A stretch of DNA of 36,109 nt, taken from positions 1-36,109 of the forward strand of contig CANFIH010000021.1 of the NCBI GenBank assembly GCA_947446855.1, in the 5' to 3' direction. Below are positions 21,933 through 30,712 of this stretch, one piece after another. The translations under genes were made by a program, and so were the position numbers. Under the pieces are notes generated by a model. The model was not told the origin of the DNA. It saw only the letters and a program-made list of their open reading frames with translations, and searched no databases. How positions within the stretch are numbered: position 1 is the stretch's first letter; every line of letters begins with the position of its first letter. This stretch comes from Burkholderiales bacterium (lineage in GTDB: Bacteria > Pseudomonadota > Gammaproteobacteria > Burkholderiales > Burkholderiaceae_C).

Positions 21933-23186
21933 ATGAAACCAAGACGCCCAACACCAAGAAGAACCGGCCCAGTCGAGTTGACCATTCTTTTGACCAGTTT
22001 CATCGCAGCGACCTATGCCTTTGGCGTGTACCTCTTTTCGACTCTGCTGCCGGAGATGCGAGTGGCACTTTTCCTGAATTACACCGAAATTGGTTGGATC
22101 ACTGGTGTGGCGCAAATTGGCTTTCTCGTGGGTGCATTCGTCAGTGCGAAACTGGTTCGCATCATGGGCGCAGTTCGACTGATTCTTGCCTCGGTTTTCG
22201 CTTGTTGTGTATGCCTCGGCCTAATGCCATTGGTTGCCAATGCGTTTCATATCGCCGTCCTCATGGTGATGACTGGTTGCGCTGCCGCCACCGTATGGGT
22301 GCCAATGGTGGCCGTTGTGCAGAGTGGAATCACTGTGCGGCACCAAGGTAAAGTATTGGGCCTTATTTCTTCTGGGACGGCCTATGGCCTGTTCTTCAGT
22401 GGGCTCAGCACTCCAATGCTGCTTCCTATCGGCGGATGGAAATCAGTTTGGCAGTTTTCAGCGGCTATGACCTTCCTATTGTTGGTCTGGGGTGTCCTAC
22501 GTCTGCAGGTAGGGCAAAAATTTGCAACGGCTGAAGATGCCGGTCAAGACCGAGCATCTGGTGGATTCGGTTGGGCTGCAGCGGTTCGCGACCCACTGGC
22601 AATCACTGTGGTTGTGCTGATGTTTTTGAATGGAATCGCATGCATGCCAACAATGAACTACCTAGTCGCTTATCTGCGCGAGGAGATTGGATACAGTGTT
22701 CAATCTGCTGGCTGGGTGTGGTCCACCATTGGCTTTGTGGGGATGTTTGGTGGATTTGCAATGGGAGCGCTGGCGGACCGGATCACGGTTGCAAGGTCCT
22801 TAAATCTGACGTACCTTCTGCTGGGAATCAGCACCATGCTGTTCCTTCACCATGCGTACATTTGGGAGGTGCTGATTGGCTCCGGCCTCTTCGGGTTGTC
22901 GTTCAATGCGATCTTTGGACTTGTTCCCGCGTTTGTCAGCCTGTCCTTTGACGCCGACAAGGCAACAGCAGTTTTTGCTGCCAGCAATGTCATGCTGGGG
23001 CTTGGCTCCATGCTGGGAAACTTGCTTGGTGGTCTTTTGCGAGAGCTGCAGCAATCGTTCGTGCCGGTCTACGTTGGCTCTCTTGGAATAAATTTCCTTT
23101 TGATCATGCTCAGCCTGTATCTACAACATACCCATCGGCGCCATACATACGGCGCTTCGCCTACCTATGCAGTAGTTACGGAGTGA
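21933..23186 (+). CDS. MFS transporter
   Basis: A 417-residue major facilitator protein with about 12 hydrophobic segments. After a basic N-terminus (MKPRRPTPRRTG) come TM1 (about 12-34) and a second segment, GWITGVAQIGFLVGAFVSAKLV. The inter-helix motif GALADRITVARS marks the second half. The substrate cannot be read from sequence. It is expressed divergently from a LysR regulator, the usual set-up for a regulated uptake or efflux carrier. The ATG at 21933 is chosen over a TTG at 21912. Confidence 0.85.
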   Translation: MKPRRPTPRRTGPVELTILLTSFIAATYAFGVYLFSTLLPEMRVALFLNYTEIGWITGVAQIGFLVGAFVSAKLVRIMGAVRLILASVFACCVCLGLMPLVANAFHIAVLMVMTGCAAATVWVPMVAVVQSGITVRHQGKVLGLISSGTAYGLFFSGLSTPMLLPIGGWKSVWQFSAAMTFLLLVWGVLRLQVGQKFATAEDAGQDRASGGFGWAAAVRDPLAITVVVLMFLNGIACMPTMNYLVAYLREEIGYSVQSAGWVWSTIGFVGMFGGFAMGALADRITVARSLNLTYLLLGISTMLFLHHAYIWEVLIGSGLFGLSFNAIFGLVPAFVSLSFDADKATAVFAASNVMLGLGSMLGNLLGGLLRELQQSFVPVYVGSLGINFLLIMLSLYLQHTHRRHTYGASPTYAVVTE

Positions 23187-23306
23187 AATTTGCGAATTTC
23201 AGGTATTCGCTTGGCCAAGCAGTCAGACCGTTGCTGGTGGCAAAATGGATCACCGGTTCGCCGCGAAAGCAGTCCTTCAAGTGACGAGTTCGGCGGACTG
23301 TAGTGT

Positions 23307-23954
23307 CTATAGGCCCGCCAGCGCATGCCTTGCCAACATGATTGCCAGCACCCACATGGTCAGACCAATTAGCCCATCGAGCACTTGCCATGCCTTTGGC
23401 CGGGCGAACCAAGGTGCCAGCCAACGCGCACCAAACCCCAACATTCCAAACCAGAACAGGCTGGCAAAGCTCGAACCCGCGATGAACCAAGGGCGCAGGG
23501 CAACTGGTTGTTGAGCACCAATGCTACCGACCAGAAGAACGTCCAGGTACACATGGGGATTGAGCAACGTAAAGGCCGCAGCCTGGGCAATAACGGACGC
23601 CAGTCGTGAACTTGTACCTTTTTCTTGCGAACGCAACTGGTTTGATTGCCGGGCACGGCAAAGGGCCTGCCAACCATAAGTCGCCAGAAACACAGCTCCT
23701 GCCAATGCTAGTGCGCGAGCAAATTCCTGGTGCTCACCCAAAACTTGTGCCATGCCCAGGACACCGGCGGCAATGAGCACGGCATCCGTCAGGGCGCAGA
23801 ACAGCACCACACTGCCCACATGCTCACGGCGCAAGCCCTGGCGCAATACAAATGCGTTTTGTGCGCCAATGGCCACGATGAGCCCGAGGCTCAATGCAAG
23901 GCTCTGCATGAAGACTGGGGCAAAGATTGAAAAAGTCTCTGGCGGATTTGTCAT
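23307..23954 (-). CDS. argO: LysE/ArgO-family basic amino-acid exporter
   Basis: A 215-residue inner-membrane exporter with about six hydrophobic segments. The LysE signature GLIVAIGAQNAFVLRQGL is present near the N-terminus (about 24-41), followed by NPHVYLDVLLVGS in the middle of the protein. It exports arginine, lysine or analogues in characterised relatives. It diverges from an ArgP-like regulator, exactly as lysE/lysG and argO/argP pairs do. An internal ATG at 23909 is the alternative start, closer to ArgO length. It may serve the amino-acid-modifying cluster further on. Confidence 0.88.
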   Translation of the reverse strand: MTNPPETFSIFAPVFMQSLALSLGLIVAIGAQNAFVLRQGLRREHVGSVVLFCALTDAVLIAAGVLGMAQVLGEHQEFARALALAGAVFLATYGWQALCRARQSNQLRSQEKGTSSRLASVIAQAAAFTLLNPHVYLDVLLVGSIGAQQPVALRPWFIAGSSFASLFWFGMLGFGARWLAPWFARPKAWQVLDGLIGLTMWVLAIMLARHALAGL

Positions 23955-24027
23955 TCCCGAAGATTGCCAGCCTTCGCAAATGAAGACAAACTATCATTGC
24001 TTCATTAGATTAAGGAACGCTAACTTC

Positions 24028-24924
24028 ATGTTGGACTACGCATCACTTTCAGCTCTGGCCGCAGTGGTGCGGGAGGGCAGCTTCGAGAGGGCTGCTCGTG
24101 CACTGCATGTGACGCCATCGGCAGTTTCGCAACGCATTCGCTCGCTTGAGGAGCACGTTGGATGCGCCCTGGTGGTGCGCGGTCAGCCCTGCCAAGCCAC
24201 CGAGACGGGGCGGCGTCTTTGTCAGCATTTGGACCGAGTGCGACTGCTTGAGCATGAGATCAACAGCGAAGTGCCGGCCCTAGGGCAGGACGCAGACACA
24301 CGTGTACCTTTGCCCATCGCGGTGAACGCTGACAGCTTGGCCACCTGGTTTGCACCAGCCGTTGCTGCTTTCGCAGCCGATGCCCCGGTTCTGATGGAAG
24401 TCGCTGTGGACGACCAGGACTACACTTCTGAGTGGTTACGCTCCGGGAAGGTGCTGGCCGCTGTTACCGCTACGGCACGCGCGCCCACTGGTTGCAACAG
24501 TCGTCCCTTGGGTGCCATGCGCTATATGGCCGCTGCCAGTCCTGAATTTGTAGAGCGATTCTTTACCAAAGGAGTTGGCAGTAGCAGCTTGGCCCTTACA
24601 CCCAGTCTCGTGTTCAATACCAAGGACGAACTGCAATCGCGATGGGTGCGCCGTCTCTGCCATCGCCATGTCGAATTGCCCCGGCACACATTGCCCTCCT
24701 CGCAGGCATTTGTCGCCGCATCGCTCGCTGGAATGGGTTGGGGACTGCATCCAGAGCTATTAATCAGCCATCATCTTAAAAGTGGATCCCTTCAAGAATT
24801 GGTACCAAATACGCCGCTTGATGTGCCTTTGTACTGGCAACAGGCGCGGGCCGCTTCATCACTCTTGGATGGGCTGACCCGCGAAGTACATGCTGCGGCG
24901 AGTATTGCGCTTTTGCGACGGTAG
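24028..24924 (+). CDS. argP: ArgP/LysG-type LysR regulator of the exporter
   Basis: A 298-residue LysR regulator of the ArgP (IciA) branch: LDYASLSALAAVVREGSFERA, then LHVTPSAVSQRIRSLEEHVG. ArgP relatives sense lysine or arginine and activate the divergent exporter gene. The start is the ATG at 24028, preceded by AAGGAAC; the long frame upstream overlaps the exporter gene. The intergenic region is only 73 bases and should contain the operator. Confidence 0.9.
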   Translation: MLDYASLSALAAVVREGSFERAARALHVTPSAVSQRIRSLEEHVGCALVVRGQPCQATETGRRLCQHLDRVRLLEHEINSEVPALGQDADTRVPLPIAVNADSLATWFAPAVAAFAADAPVLMEVAVDDQDYTSEWLRSGKVLAAVTATARAPTGCNSRPLGAMRYMAAASPEFVERFFTKGVGSSSLALTPSLVFNTKDELQSRWVRRLCHRHVELPRHTLPSSQAFVAASLAGMGWGLHPELLISHHLKSGSLQELVPNTPLDVPLYWQQARAASSLLDGLTREVHAAASIALLRR

Positions 24925-25433
24925 ATTCCAATTGAATCTTCACCAGATTCGAATGTCAGTTAGCGAGACGCCAAATTTCAAGTTTCTACTTCCGGTTACA
25001 GCCCACCACTGCCAATGGGTCTGCGAGGCGGCAGGAAATCATGGAAAATCACCCGAATGGGTGATGGTCACCGTCGCCAGCGGCTGTCAAGATTGCCGCG
25101 GAAGCCGACTTCCACTGGATGGTGTTTTTCGGCAGTGAAAGCACAGACTGCTCAGTAATTTCCCCCTACATTCCGGTCATAGCCAGGCTCTGATTCATAG
25201 GCAGCGGTCATTCGGCGGCGATTGAGAATTGCTCTATTTTGCTGCGATTTTTTTCCTTGGACTGGTCATTGGCTGACCCGCCAACTCCAAACTTTCCCAA
25301 ACAGGACGGTCAAATTATTGGGCTTGGAGTCGGTGCATGGGCTGCCTTGAAGACTGCCCTCGTATTCTGAAACGCATGTCGTCAAATTGACTAGTTGCTG
25401 ACGGCTACAAAGTAAAATCACCGCCATGCCTTA
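24925..25433. other. Gene-free 509-base region between the exporter and biosynthetic clusters
   Basis: No gene is supported. It contains a perfect hairpin ATCACCC-GAAT-GGGTGAT (25048-25065). It also has a 16-base stretch TTACAGCCCACCACTG (24996-25011) and an 11-mer ATGTCGTCAAA (25376-25386) that recur, in the same order, in the region right of the cargo (31839-31854 with one mismatch; 31946-31956). Confidence 0.4.
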
Positions 25434-26528
25434 CTAGGCAGGCACAGACTGCTGAGCCAGTCCATTCACCGCTACAAGTATTGCGGCCATGGACTGATCC
25501 AACACAGCAAACTTCCAGTCTGGACTGTCAATGAAAAAGGCGCTCTTCATGGCTTCGGCGCTGTCGACTTTACAAAGAACAGCATCTTTTAGCTTGCTAT
25601 GGGCCCATGCATCGGCGCGCAAGGCCTGTAGTACTTCTAAAGTTCCACATGTGCCAAACTCCAACGTGATTGAGCTGGTCAACCGATTGCCAAGTCGCTT
25701 GCGAACCAGTACGCCTAGCTGACCGGTGAGTGCAGTGGATACCGCTGACTCGTCTTCAGTTAGCGTGACATTGCCCCACCATTGGCGGGCAAGACAAAGT
25801 GCATTTTCCCCTCCACCGCCCGTGAAGATGCACTCTCCAACTCCACGTGACCCCAGTCCTGTATGCAAATCGATCCATGCGATATGGTCAATGGACAGAG
25901 GGATTTTTTCCAGCACAGCGGAGAACATACGCTGACTCCAGGTTGGGGCACTCCCCCCGTAAAAAATACCATCTGAATATTCATATTGCCCTCGAGTAAC
26001 GGCCTCTTGAAAGCTACGCATTCCGTTGGCTTTTATGGTTGCTGCGATTGCATGAATATTGTCAGGGGTCGGTGGCCAAACGGATGGCAGCAGCAAGGAA
26101 TGCAAACTCGCATACGCAGGGTTACAGGGTAGCTGCTGGCTGAAGTCGACGCAGTTCCGGTTGAGGTCTACATTCTCGGCAGTAACTCGACGGGAATAGG
26201 AAAAGCCATACGGATTTAACGCATGAACAAGCATTATGGAAACACCCTGATTTTGCAGTTGCTGTTGTAAGCTGCGGTCACGTAGGCACATTATTTGAGC
26301 TGCGGATCCAGCGTAGCCTTCTACACCATGGCATGCGCTACTTACAATGAGCAGCCGACGTGCATCAATCGGTCCTATATGCACGACGTCCATTGCAAGT
26401 GCTTCACCCTGCAGTCCTAGGCTATGCTTCAGGTATGTCTCAGATTGCCACGCCACGTCGACAGAAGCTTCTAGAAATTTACTGCGCGCGTGTTTGTAGC
26501 TTGTTGCAAATACGTCAAATGTCGACAT
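25434..26528 (-). CDS. DUF2817 / M14-family zinc hydrolase
   Basis: A 364-residue zinc hydrolase of the carboxypeptidase-like M14 fold, DUF2817 branch. Metal ligands are seen as H67 and E70 in SACHGVEGYAGSAAQ and a third histidine in WIDLHTGLG; the general base is probably the Glu in SITLEFGT. The arginine-containing block ALNPYGFSYSRRVTAENVDLNRN is typical. Relatives are predicted amidases or peptidases; the substrate is unknown. As the last gene of the six-gene operon it could remove an acyl or aminoacyl group from the pathway product. Confidence 0.82.
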   Translation of the reverse strand: MSTFDVFATSYKHARSKFLEASVDVAWQSETYLKHSLGLQGEALAMDVVHIGPIDARRLLIVSSACHGVEGYAGSAAQIMCLRDRSLQQQLQNQGVSIMLVHALNPYGFSYSRRVTAENVDLNRNCVDFSQQLPCNPAYASLHSLLLPSVWPPTPDNIHAIAATIKANGMRSFQEAVTRGQYEYSDGIFYGGSAPTWSQRMFSAVLEKIPLSIDHIAWIDLHTGLGSRGVGECIFTGGGGENALCLARQWWGNVTLTEDESAVSTALTGQLGVLVRKRLGNRLTSSITLEFGTCGTLEVLQALRADAWAHSKLKDAVLCKVDSAEAMKSAFFIDSPDWKFAVLDQSMAAILVAVNGLAQQSVPA

Positions 26529-26540
26529 GTTCTTCCATAT

Positions 26541-26750
26541 TCAGTTACCACAAAGGCTCCGAAGCATCAGGCCGTCCACTTGCCTAAAGGCGAAGGATAG
26601 TGGGTCGCCAGTGCAACCCAAACCAAAGATCAGCATGGCTGTAACCCAGCGAGTGGCGCACCAGGACTGACCACGCAGCCGCCATGCCATCAACAGAATC
26701 GGCGCGGCACAGCTGAGGCCCAATAGCGCACGCAAAACCAGTGGCTCCAC
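26541..26750 (-). CDS. Small membrane protein in the biosynthetic operon
   Basis: A 69-residue protein with two hydrophobic segments (about 4-22 and 34-50). It starts with GTG 14 bases after the MetZ-type gene and ends 12 bases before the hydrolase gene, so it fills the operon gap exactly. No family recognised. It could be a stabilising partner of the MFS exporter. Its reality rests on spacing and hydrophobicity. Confidence 0.5.
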   Translation of the reverse strand: MEPLVLRALLGLSCAAPILLMAWRLRGQSWCATRWVTAMLIFGLGCTGDPLSFAFRQVDGLMLRSLCGN

Positions 26751-26764
26751 TTGCCCGTTACTCG

Positions 26765-28009
26765 TCAGACTTCGGATCGCGCCAACTGCACTAGTTTGTC
26801 TTGCAGCACGTGAACGTTGGAAAGCGCCACTCCCAAGTCATTGGTGATATCCGCGGGTGACTCCAGACCGACCGACAGTCGAACAAGACGCTCACTTACA
26901 CCAGCTTTTTCCCGCTCCAGCGCAGTTAGCTTGCCATGGGTAGTGGACGCTGGATGGGTCACCATCGTACGCGTATCACCGATGCTGGTGGCAATTGAAA
27001 TCAGTTTCAGTGAATCAATTAAGTGCCAAGCGCACTCCCGTCCGATTCCGACCTCGAAACTCAGGACGCCGCCATGTCCGGATTGCTGAGAGCAGGCTAG
27101 CTCATACTGCGGATGTTCCGATAAACCGGTGTAGTAGACCCGCCCGATCTTGGGTTGTGAGCACAGCCACCGCGCTAGTTGTTGCGCATTGCGACTGATG
27201 GCCGCCATTCGCAACTCCAGAGTTTCAAGGCTCTTGAGTAGCAACCATGCATCCATGGGACTAAGACTTGCACCCATCACCCGTATTACTGCACGGATGT
27301 CAGCCATAAGTTGCTCACTGCCCAGCACGACACCAGCCACACAGCGGCCCTGCCCGTCTATATACTTGCCCGCAGAATGCACTACAACATCCGCGCCATG
27401 CTTAAGCGGGTTCTGCTGAGTCGGGGTCAACAGTGTGTTGTCCACAACGACCTTTGCACCACAGGTATGTGCCAAATGAGCGATTTTCGCGATCGCAGCT
27501 ATGTTAAGGATTGGATTTGAAGGGGTCTCAAGAAACACAAAGGCGGTGTTGCTGTCAATTGCCTTACGCCACTCTTCAATATCGACAAGACTGACCACGC
27601 GCACATCTGCACCCAGTTTGCCGAAATAGTGTCTGAAGGCCGTCAAGGTGGTACCAAAAACATCTCGGGAACAGACAACGTTTTTACCTGCCACCAGCCA
27701 AGCGTGCGCAATAGCCACAATCGCTGCCATGCCTGATGAGAAGGCCACTCCATCCTCTGCGCCCTCCATGCACGCTACACGTTGCTCGAATGATCTGACA
27801 GTTGGGTTGGTAAAGCGCGAATAGACATTGCCGGGCCTGGCTCCGCTGAATTTGCCTGCTGCATCCGCAGCGGAAGCAAACACGTAGGCGGAGGTCATGG
27901 CTATCGGCTCGCAATGCGCGTCTGACATATCTGGGTACTGTCCAACGCGAATAGCTTGGGTTAAGGTTTCGAATTTCAAAGGTCTTGACTCCTGGTTACA
28001 GGGCTTCAT
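26765..28009 (-). CDS. MetZ/cystathionine gamma-synthase family PLP enzyme
   Basis: A 414-residue PLP enzyme of the Cys/Met metabolism family, closest to O-succinylhomoserine sulfhydrylase (MetZ). The phosphate-binding NVYSRFTNPT (61-70), the aspartate of VVVDNTLLTP (D190) and the Schiff-base lysine K215 in HSAGKYIDGQG are intact. The usual SATK reads SAGK here, a small but unusual change next to the lysine. The family performs gamma-replacement or gamma-elimination through a vinylglycine ketimine. In this operon, next to an HDO oxidase rather than methionine genes, it may work on a non-standard amino acid. It could still be an ordinary sulfhydrylase. Confidence 0.85.
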   Translation of the reverse strand: MKPCNQESRPLKFETLTQAIRVGQYPDMSDAHCEPIAMTSAYVFASAADAAGKFSGARPGNVYSRFTNPTVRSFEQRVACMEGAEDGVAFSSGMAAIVAIAHAWLVAGKNVVCSRDVFGTTLTAFRHYFGKLGADVRVVSLVDIEEWRKAIDSNTAFVFLETPSNPILNIAAIAKIAHLAHTCGAKVVVDNTLLTPTQQNPLKHGADVVVHSAGKYIDGQGRCVAGVVLGSEQLMADIRAVIRVMGASLSPMDAWLLLKSLETLELRMAAISRNAQQLARWLCSQPKIGRVYYTGLSEHPQYELACSQQSGHGGVLSFEVGIGRECAWHLIDSLKLISIATSIGDTRTMVTHPASTTHGKLTALEREKAGVSERLVRLSVGLESPADITNDLGVALSNVHVLQDKLVQLARSEV

Positions 28010-28024
28010 GGTGAAATTTGGTAT

Positions 28025-29284
28025 TCAACGCTCGCCTGCCGGAAGAGTGGTGCTCGCTAGTACGGCGCTGCTGTCCTGGATTACTGGTCTATGCAAAAAA
28101 AGCCGGCAGGCAAGACCTCCTGCAATAGTCAGGAATGAGAGAACGAGAATGGTCGGCACATAACTGCTATACCAGTCGTAGCTTATGGCGCCCAGTTGCA
28201 CCGACAGGAAGGCTCCGATCTGATGTACCAAAAAAAGCAGCCCGAAGGTCTGACCTTTAATGCTGCGTCCATAGCGCTCTAGGCAGTACATGGAGGTCAG
28301 CACCACAGTACCAAGGTAACTGGCACCGAATACGGTGGCAAATACCAGTGTGTAAACCACCGGGTTTGAGCTCAGCAGCAGCAGCATGGCGCAAGTGCGC
28401 AGAAAGTAAAATAGCGTTATCAGCAAGTGTTTTTTGAAGTGCATGGCCAGCCAGCCGGTTGCTAAGCCGCTGAGCAGTTCCAAGAGGCCTAACAGGCTCA
28501 AGCTCAGCCCCATCAAGGAACGTGGTGCGGCCGCATCCTGCCAGAATGCCACCAGGTGCACATCGATAAAGGCCATAGTCGCGCCACATCCAAAAAATGC
28601 AATTGCCAGCGCATAAAAGCCGCGGTCTGACCGCACCTGTTTCCAAGCGGATAGCTTAGGCGTGACAGTGACCGATGTGCGCCCCAGACCGGCAATGTCG
28701 GCTTTGTTGGCGGCGAACCAAGCAACAGCCGACGCGGGAAGCAGCAAAACCATCCCAGTAGCCAGAAAAGTCTGTGTCCATTCAAATTGTGGCTGTAGCC
28801 ATAACCAGAACGGGGAAAGAATGATGAAACCAATCGCCGTGCCATTGGTCACAACAGCATATGCAAAGCCAGCATTCTTGTGTTCAAAAAGTCGGTCGAC
28901 TAGGACACCCATAGGTACATAGGTCATGGCGGCCAGGCCAAAGGCCCCACATACGCCATATGCCAGCACAAAAATTGGTAGCGAGTCGCGAAATAGGGTG
29001 ACGCCAACCAGAGCAGCACCGCCTGCCAGCGTACCGAGGACCACTGTGCGCAGCGGTCCGTGGCGATCACTGAGCGATCCAACAAAAGGAGAAACCAGCC
29101 CGGTTACCAACATAAAAATAGACCCCGACCAAGCGAAATCCGCTCGGCCGCGACCGAAGTGCGTGGCCAGTTCACTGAAGTAGATCTGATACACGCTTTT
29201 TATGCAGGTCGAAAGCAGCATCACTATAAATCCCAGGACCACTAGGCGATATATGAGCCCTCGCGGCGCTTGCGTTGCTTGCAT
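28025..29284 (-). CDS. MFS transporter of the biosynthetic operon
   Basis: A 419-residue major facilitator with about 12 hydrophobic segments. The signature GSLSDRHGPLRTV follows the second segment. Architecture resembles MFS carriers of the NNP/oxalate-formate type. Position between the PLP enzyme and the HDO gene suggests export of the pathway product. The ATG at 29284 (MQATQAPRG) lies four bases after the HDO stop and is preferred to the longer frame from 29392, which would overlap the HDO gene. Confidence 0.85.
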   Translation of the reverse strand: MQATQAPRGLIYRLVVLGFIVMLLSTCIKSVYQIYFSELATHFGRGRADFAWSGSIFMLVTGLVSPFVGSLSDRHGPLRTVVLGTLAGGAALVGVTLFRDSLPIFVLAYGVCGAFGLAAMTYVPMGVLVDRLFEHKNAGFAYAVVTNGTAIGFIILSPFWLWLQPQFEWTQTFLATGMVLLLPASAVAWFAANKADIAGLGRTSVTVTPKLSAWKQVRSDRGFYALAIAFFGCGATMAFIDVHLVAFWQDAAAPRSLMGLSLSLLGLLELLSGLATGWLAMHFKKHLLITLFYFLRTCAMLLLLSSNPVVYTLVFATVFGASYLGTVVLTSMYCLERYGRSIKGQTFGLLFLVHQIGAFLSVQLGAISYDWYSSYVPTILVLSFLTIAGGLACRLFLHRPVIQDSSAVLASTTLPAGER

Positions 29285-29288
29285 ACGG

Positions 29289-30023
29289 TTACCGTTCAAG
29301 TACTGCTTGCTGGACTGGAGGCTTGCAAAAGCTTCTGTACATATCCTCGTACATGCCGTAGAACAAGCGACAGGTTTGGTCCACCGCTTCAAGCGCCTCG
29401 GCTTGCATGAGCTCGGTATTACACAAGGCAGACACCAAATTCAGCCCCTGTTCCACATGTCCCACGTCCTCCTGCTGGTGCACGGAAAAAAACTGTAAAT
29501 CGAATGCGCTTAAACCGTACACTTTACCCAACAACTCATGACGTGCGATTCCAGCTTGTGTTTCTAAGTTTTGGCCTTCGCTGGCAATCATTACCGCAGC
29601 CGCACCCATGTGGTAGCGGGCCGGGTCTAATACCGCTTGCAAGCGATAATCAATCAAGCGCTGCGTTGCTGGTAACGCAATAGCAGCATCTCTTTCCGCA
29701 TCATCTATCCCCAGTGCACGAATAAAGTTCTGCATCAAAACTACATGGTTATCAGTCTTGGACAACAGGCCCGTTTCCTCTTCGTACACATTTACCAGCA
29801 GGGCACGCTTGAATTTTGGTAGAGGGCAATGAAAGAATAGATGCTCCACATACCCCAAGAAATGTTTAGTGAGCTGGTAGCCCTGCAATGTAACCAATTT
29901 GAGCAGTTTGGTATCTCTACTTTCCGGGTTGAGCAACTCGCTGAAAATCGGGTGAGCCAGAGTTAAGTGACTGTTCAACAGTTTGCGCAGTTCTTCCTTG
30001 AAGGCAGGGGGATTCTTAAGCAT
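29289..30023 (-). CDS. Haem-oxygenase-like diiron oxidase (HDO, BesC/CADD-like)
   Basis: A 244-residue helical protein of the TenA/PqqC/CADD-like fold. The six diiron ligands of the HDO superfamily are all recognisable: E83 (EEETG) and H93 ten residues on, E149 (ASEGQ), then H182-x3-D186-x2-H189 (SVHQQEDVGH). This spacing is the one of BesC, which cleaves the side chain of lysine or chlorolysine to give (chloro)allylglycine; other HDOs are UndA, SznF and CADD. Substrate here is unknown. It overlaps the GNAT gene by 8 bases and is followed after four bases by an MFS gene. The neighbouring MetZ-type enzyme favours an amino-acid substrate. Confidence 0.85.
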   Translation of the reverse strand: MLKNPPAFKEELRKLLNSHLTLAHPIFSELLNPESRDTKLLKLVTLQGYQLTKHFLGYVEHLFFHCPLPKFKRALLVNVYEEETGLLSKTDNHVVLMQNFIRALGIDDAERDAAIALPATQRLIDYRLQAVLDPARYHMGAAAVMIASEGQNLETQAGIARHELLGKVYGLSAFDLQFFSVHQQEDVGHVEQGLNLVSALCNTELMQAEALEAVDQTCRLFYGMYEDMYRSFCKPPVQQAVLER

Positions 30024-30591
30024 TCTGAGTTTCCTTGGATGGTGTGGAGTTGAGATGGTCTCGCAGAGCCTTCACGGTTTGGACCATGAAATGACCGCGG
30101 CAGACTTCACTGTGGACACGTGCATAGTCCTCTAGTATTCCGTAAGTGACAAAACCAAAGCGTTGCCAGAGAAAGTGGGCGCGGCTGTTCTCGCGCACGT
30201 CAAGAACTAACTGGTCAATACCCAGCAACGCCGAACGTTGCACAATTTGCGCAAATGCAATTTCTACCAAGTGGCGCCCGCGGAAATCAGGTCGTACAAC
30301 GCCCTTGCTGAGTTCCGCGCGATGGCGGCAGTTTGGCATTTCGTTAAGGCTCAGAATGGCAAGGAATACAGGCAGCCCTTCTGAACTGCCAAGCAACACA
30401 TGCGCATTTCCGCCAGCAACACGAAGGCGTAATCCGTTTAAGAAGGACTGCGCCTCTTCCTCCTTCATTGGGCTTTCAAAGCCTAATGTGCCGCCATCTG
30501 CTGTAGCGCAGTCCACCAGTTCAATGATGCTACGTTCTGTTGCATTCGTGAAATCGGTTACCCATTCTGTAAATATATTTTGCTTTATCAT
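30016..30591 (-). CDS. GNAT-family acetyltransferase
   Basis: A 191-residue GNAT protein. The acetyl-CoA loop region is GVVRPDFRGRHLVEIAFAQI, followed by LVLDVRENSRAHFLWQRFGF, typical of motifs A and B. It probably acetylates a small molecule made by the operon, or confers self-protection; that is inference. First gene of the operon. Starts at an ATG with a poor ribosome site; the frame extends upstream to 30684. Codon use is AT-richer than the backbone. Divergent from the GlxA-type regulator with about 120 bases between them. Confidence 0.8.
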   Translation of the reverse strand: MIKQNIFTEWVTDFTNATERSIIELVDCATADGGTLGFESPMKEEEAQSFLNGLRLRVAGGNAHVLLGSSEGLPVFLAILSLNEMPNCRHRAELSKGVVRPDFRGRHLVEIAFAQIVQRSALLGIDQLVLDVRENSRAHFLWQRFGFVTYGILEDYARVHSEVCRGHFMVQTVKALRDHLNSTPSKETQNA

Positions 30592-30712
30592 AAAAAATAT
30601 TCTTCGTTTGTGAGAGTGATCATAGGTGTGCGGTCTCAGCGCGGCCAGCAACGAACTGGACAAGAAGAGCAAAAAATCGGACATTACTAATTTTTAACGA
30701 AACGTCACCACT

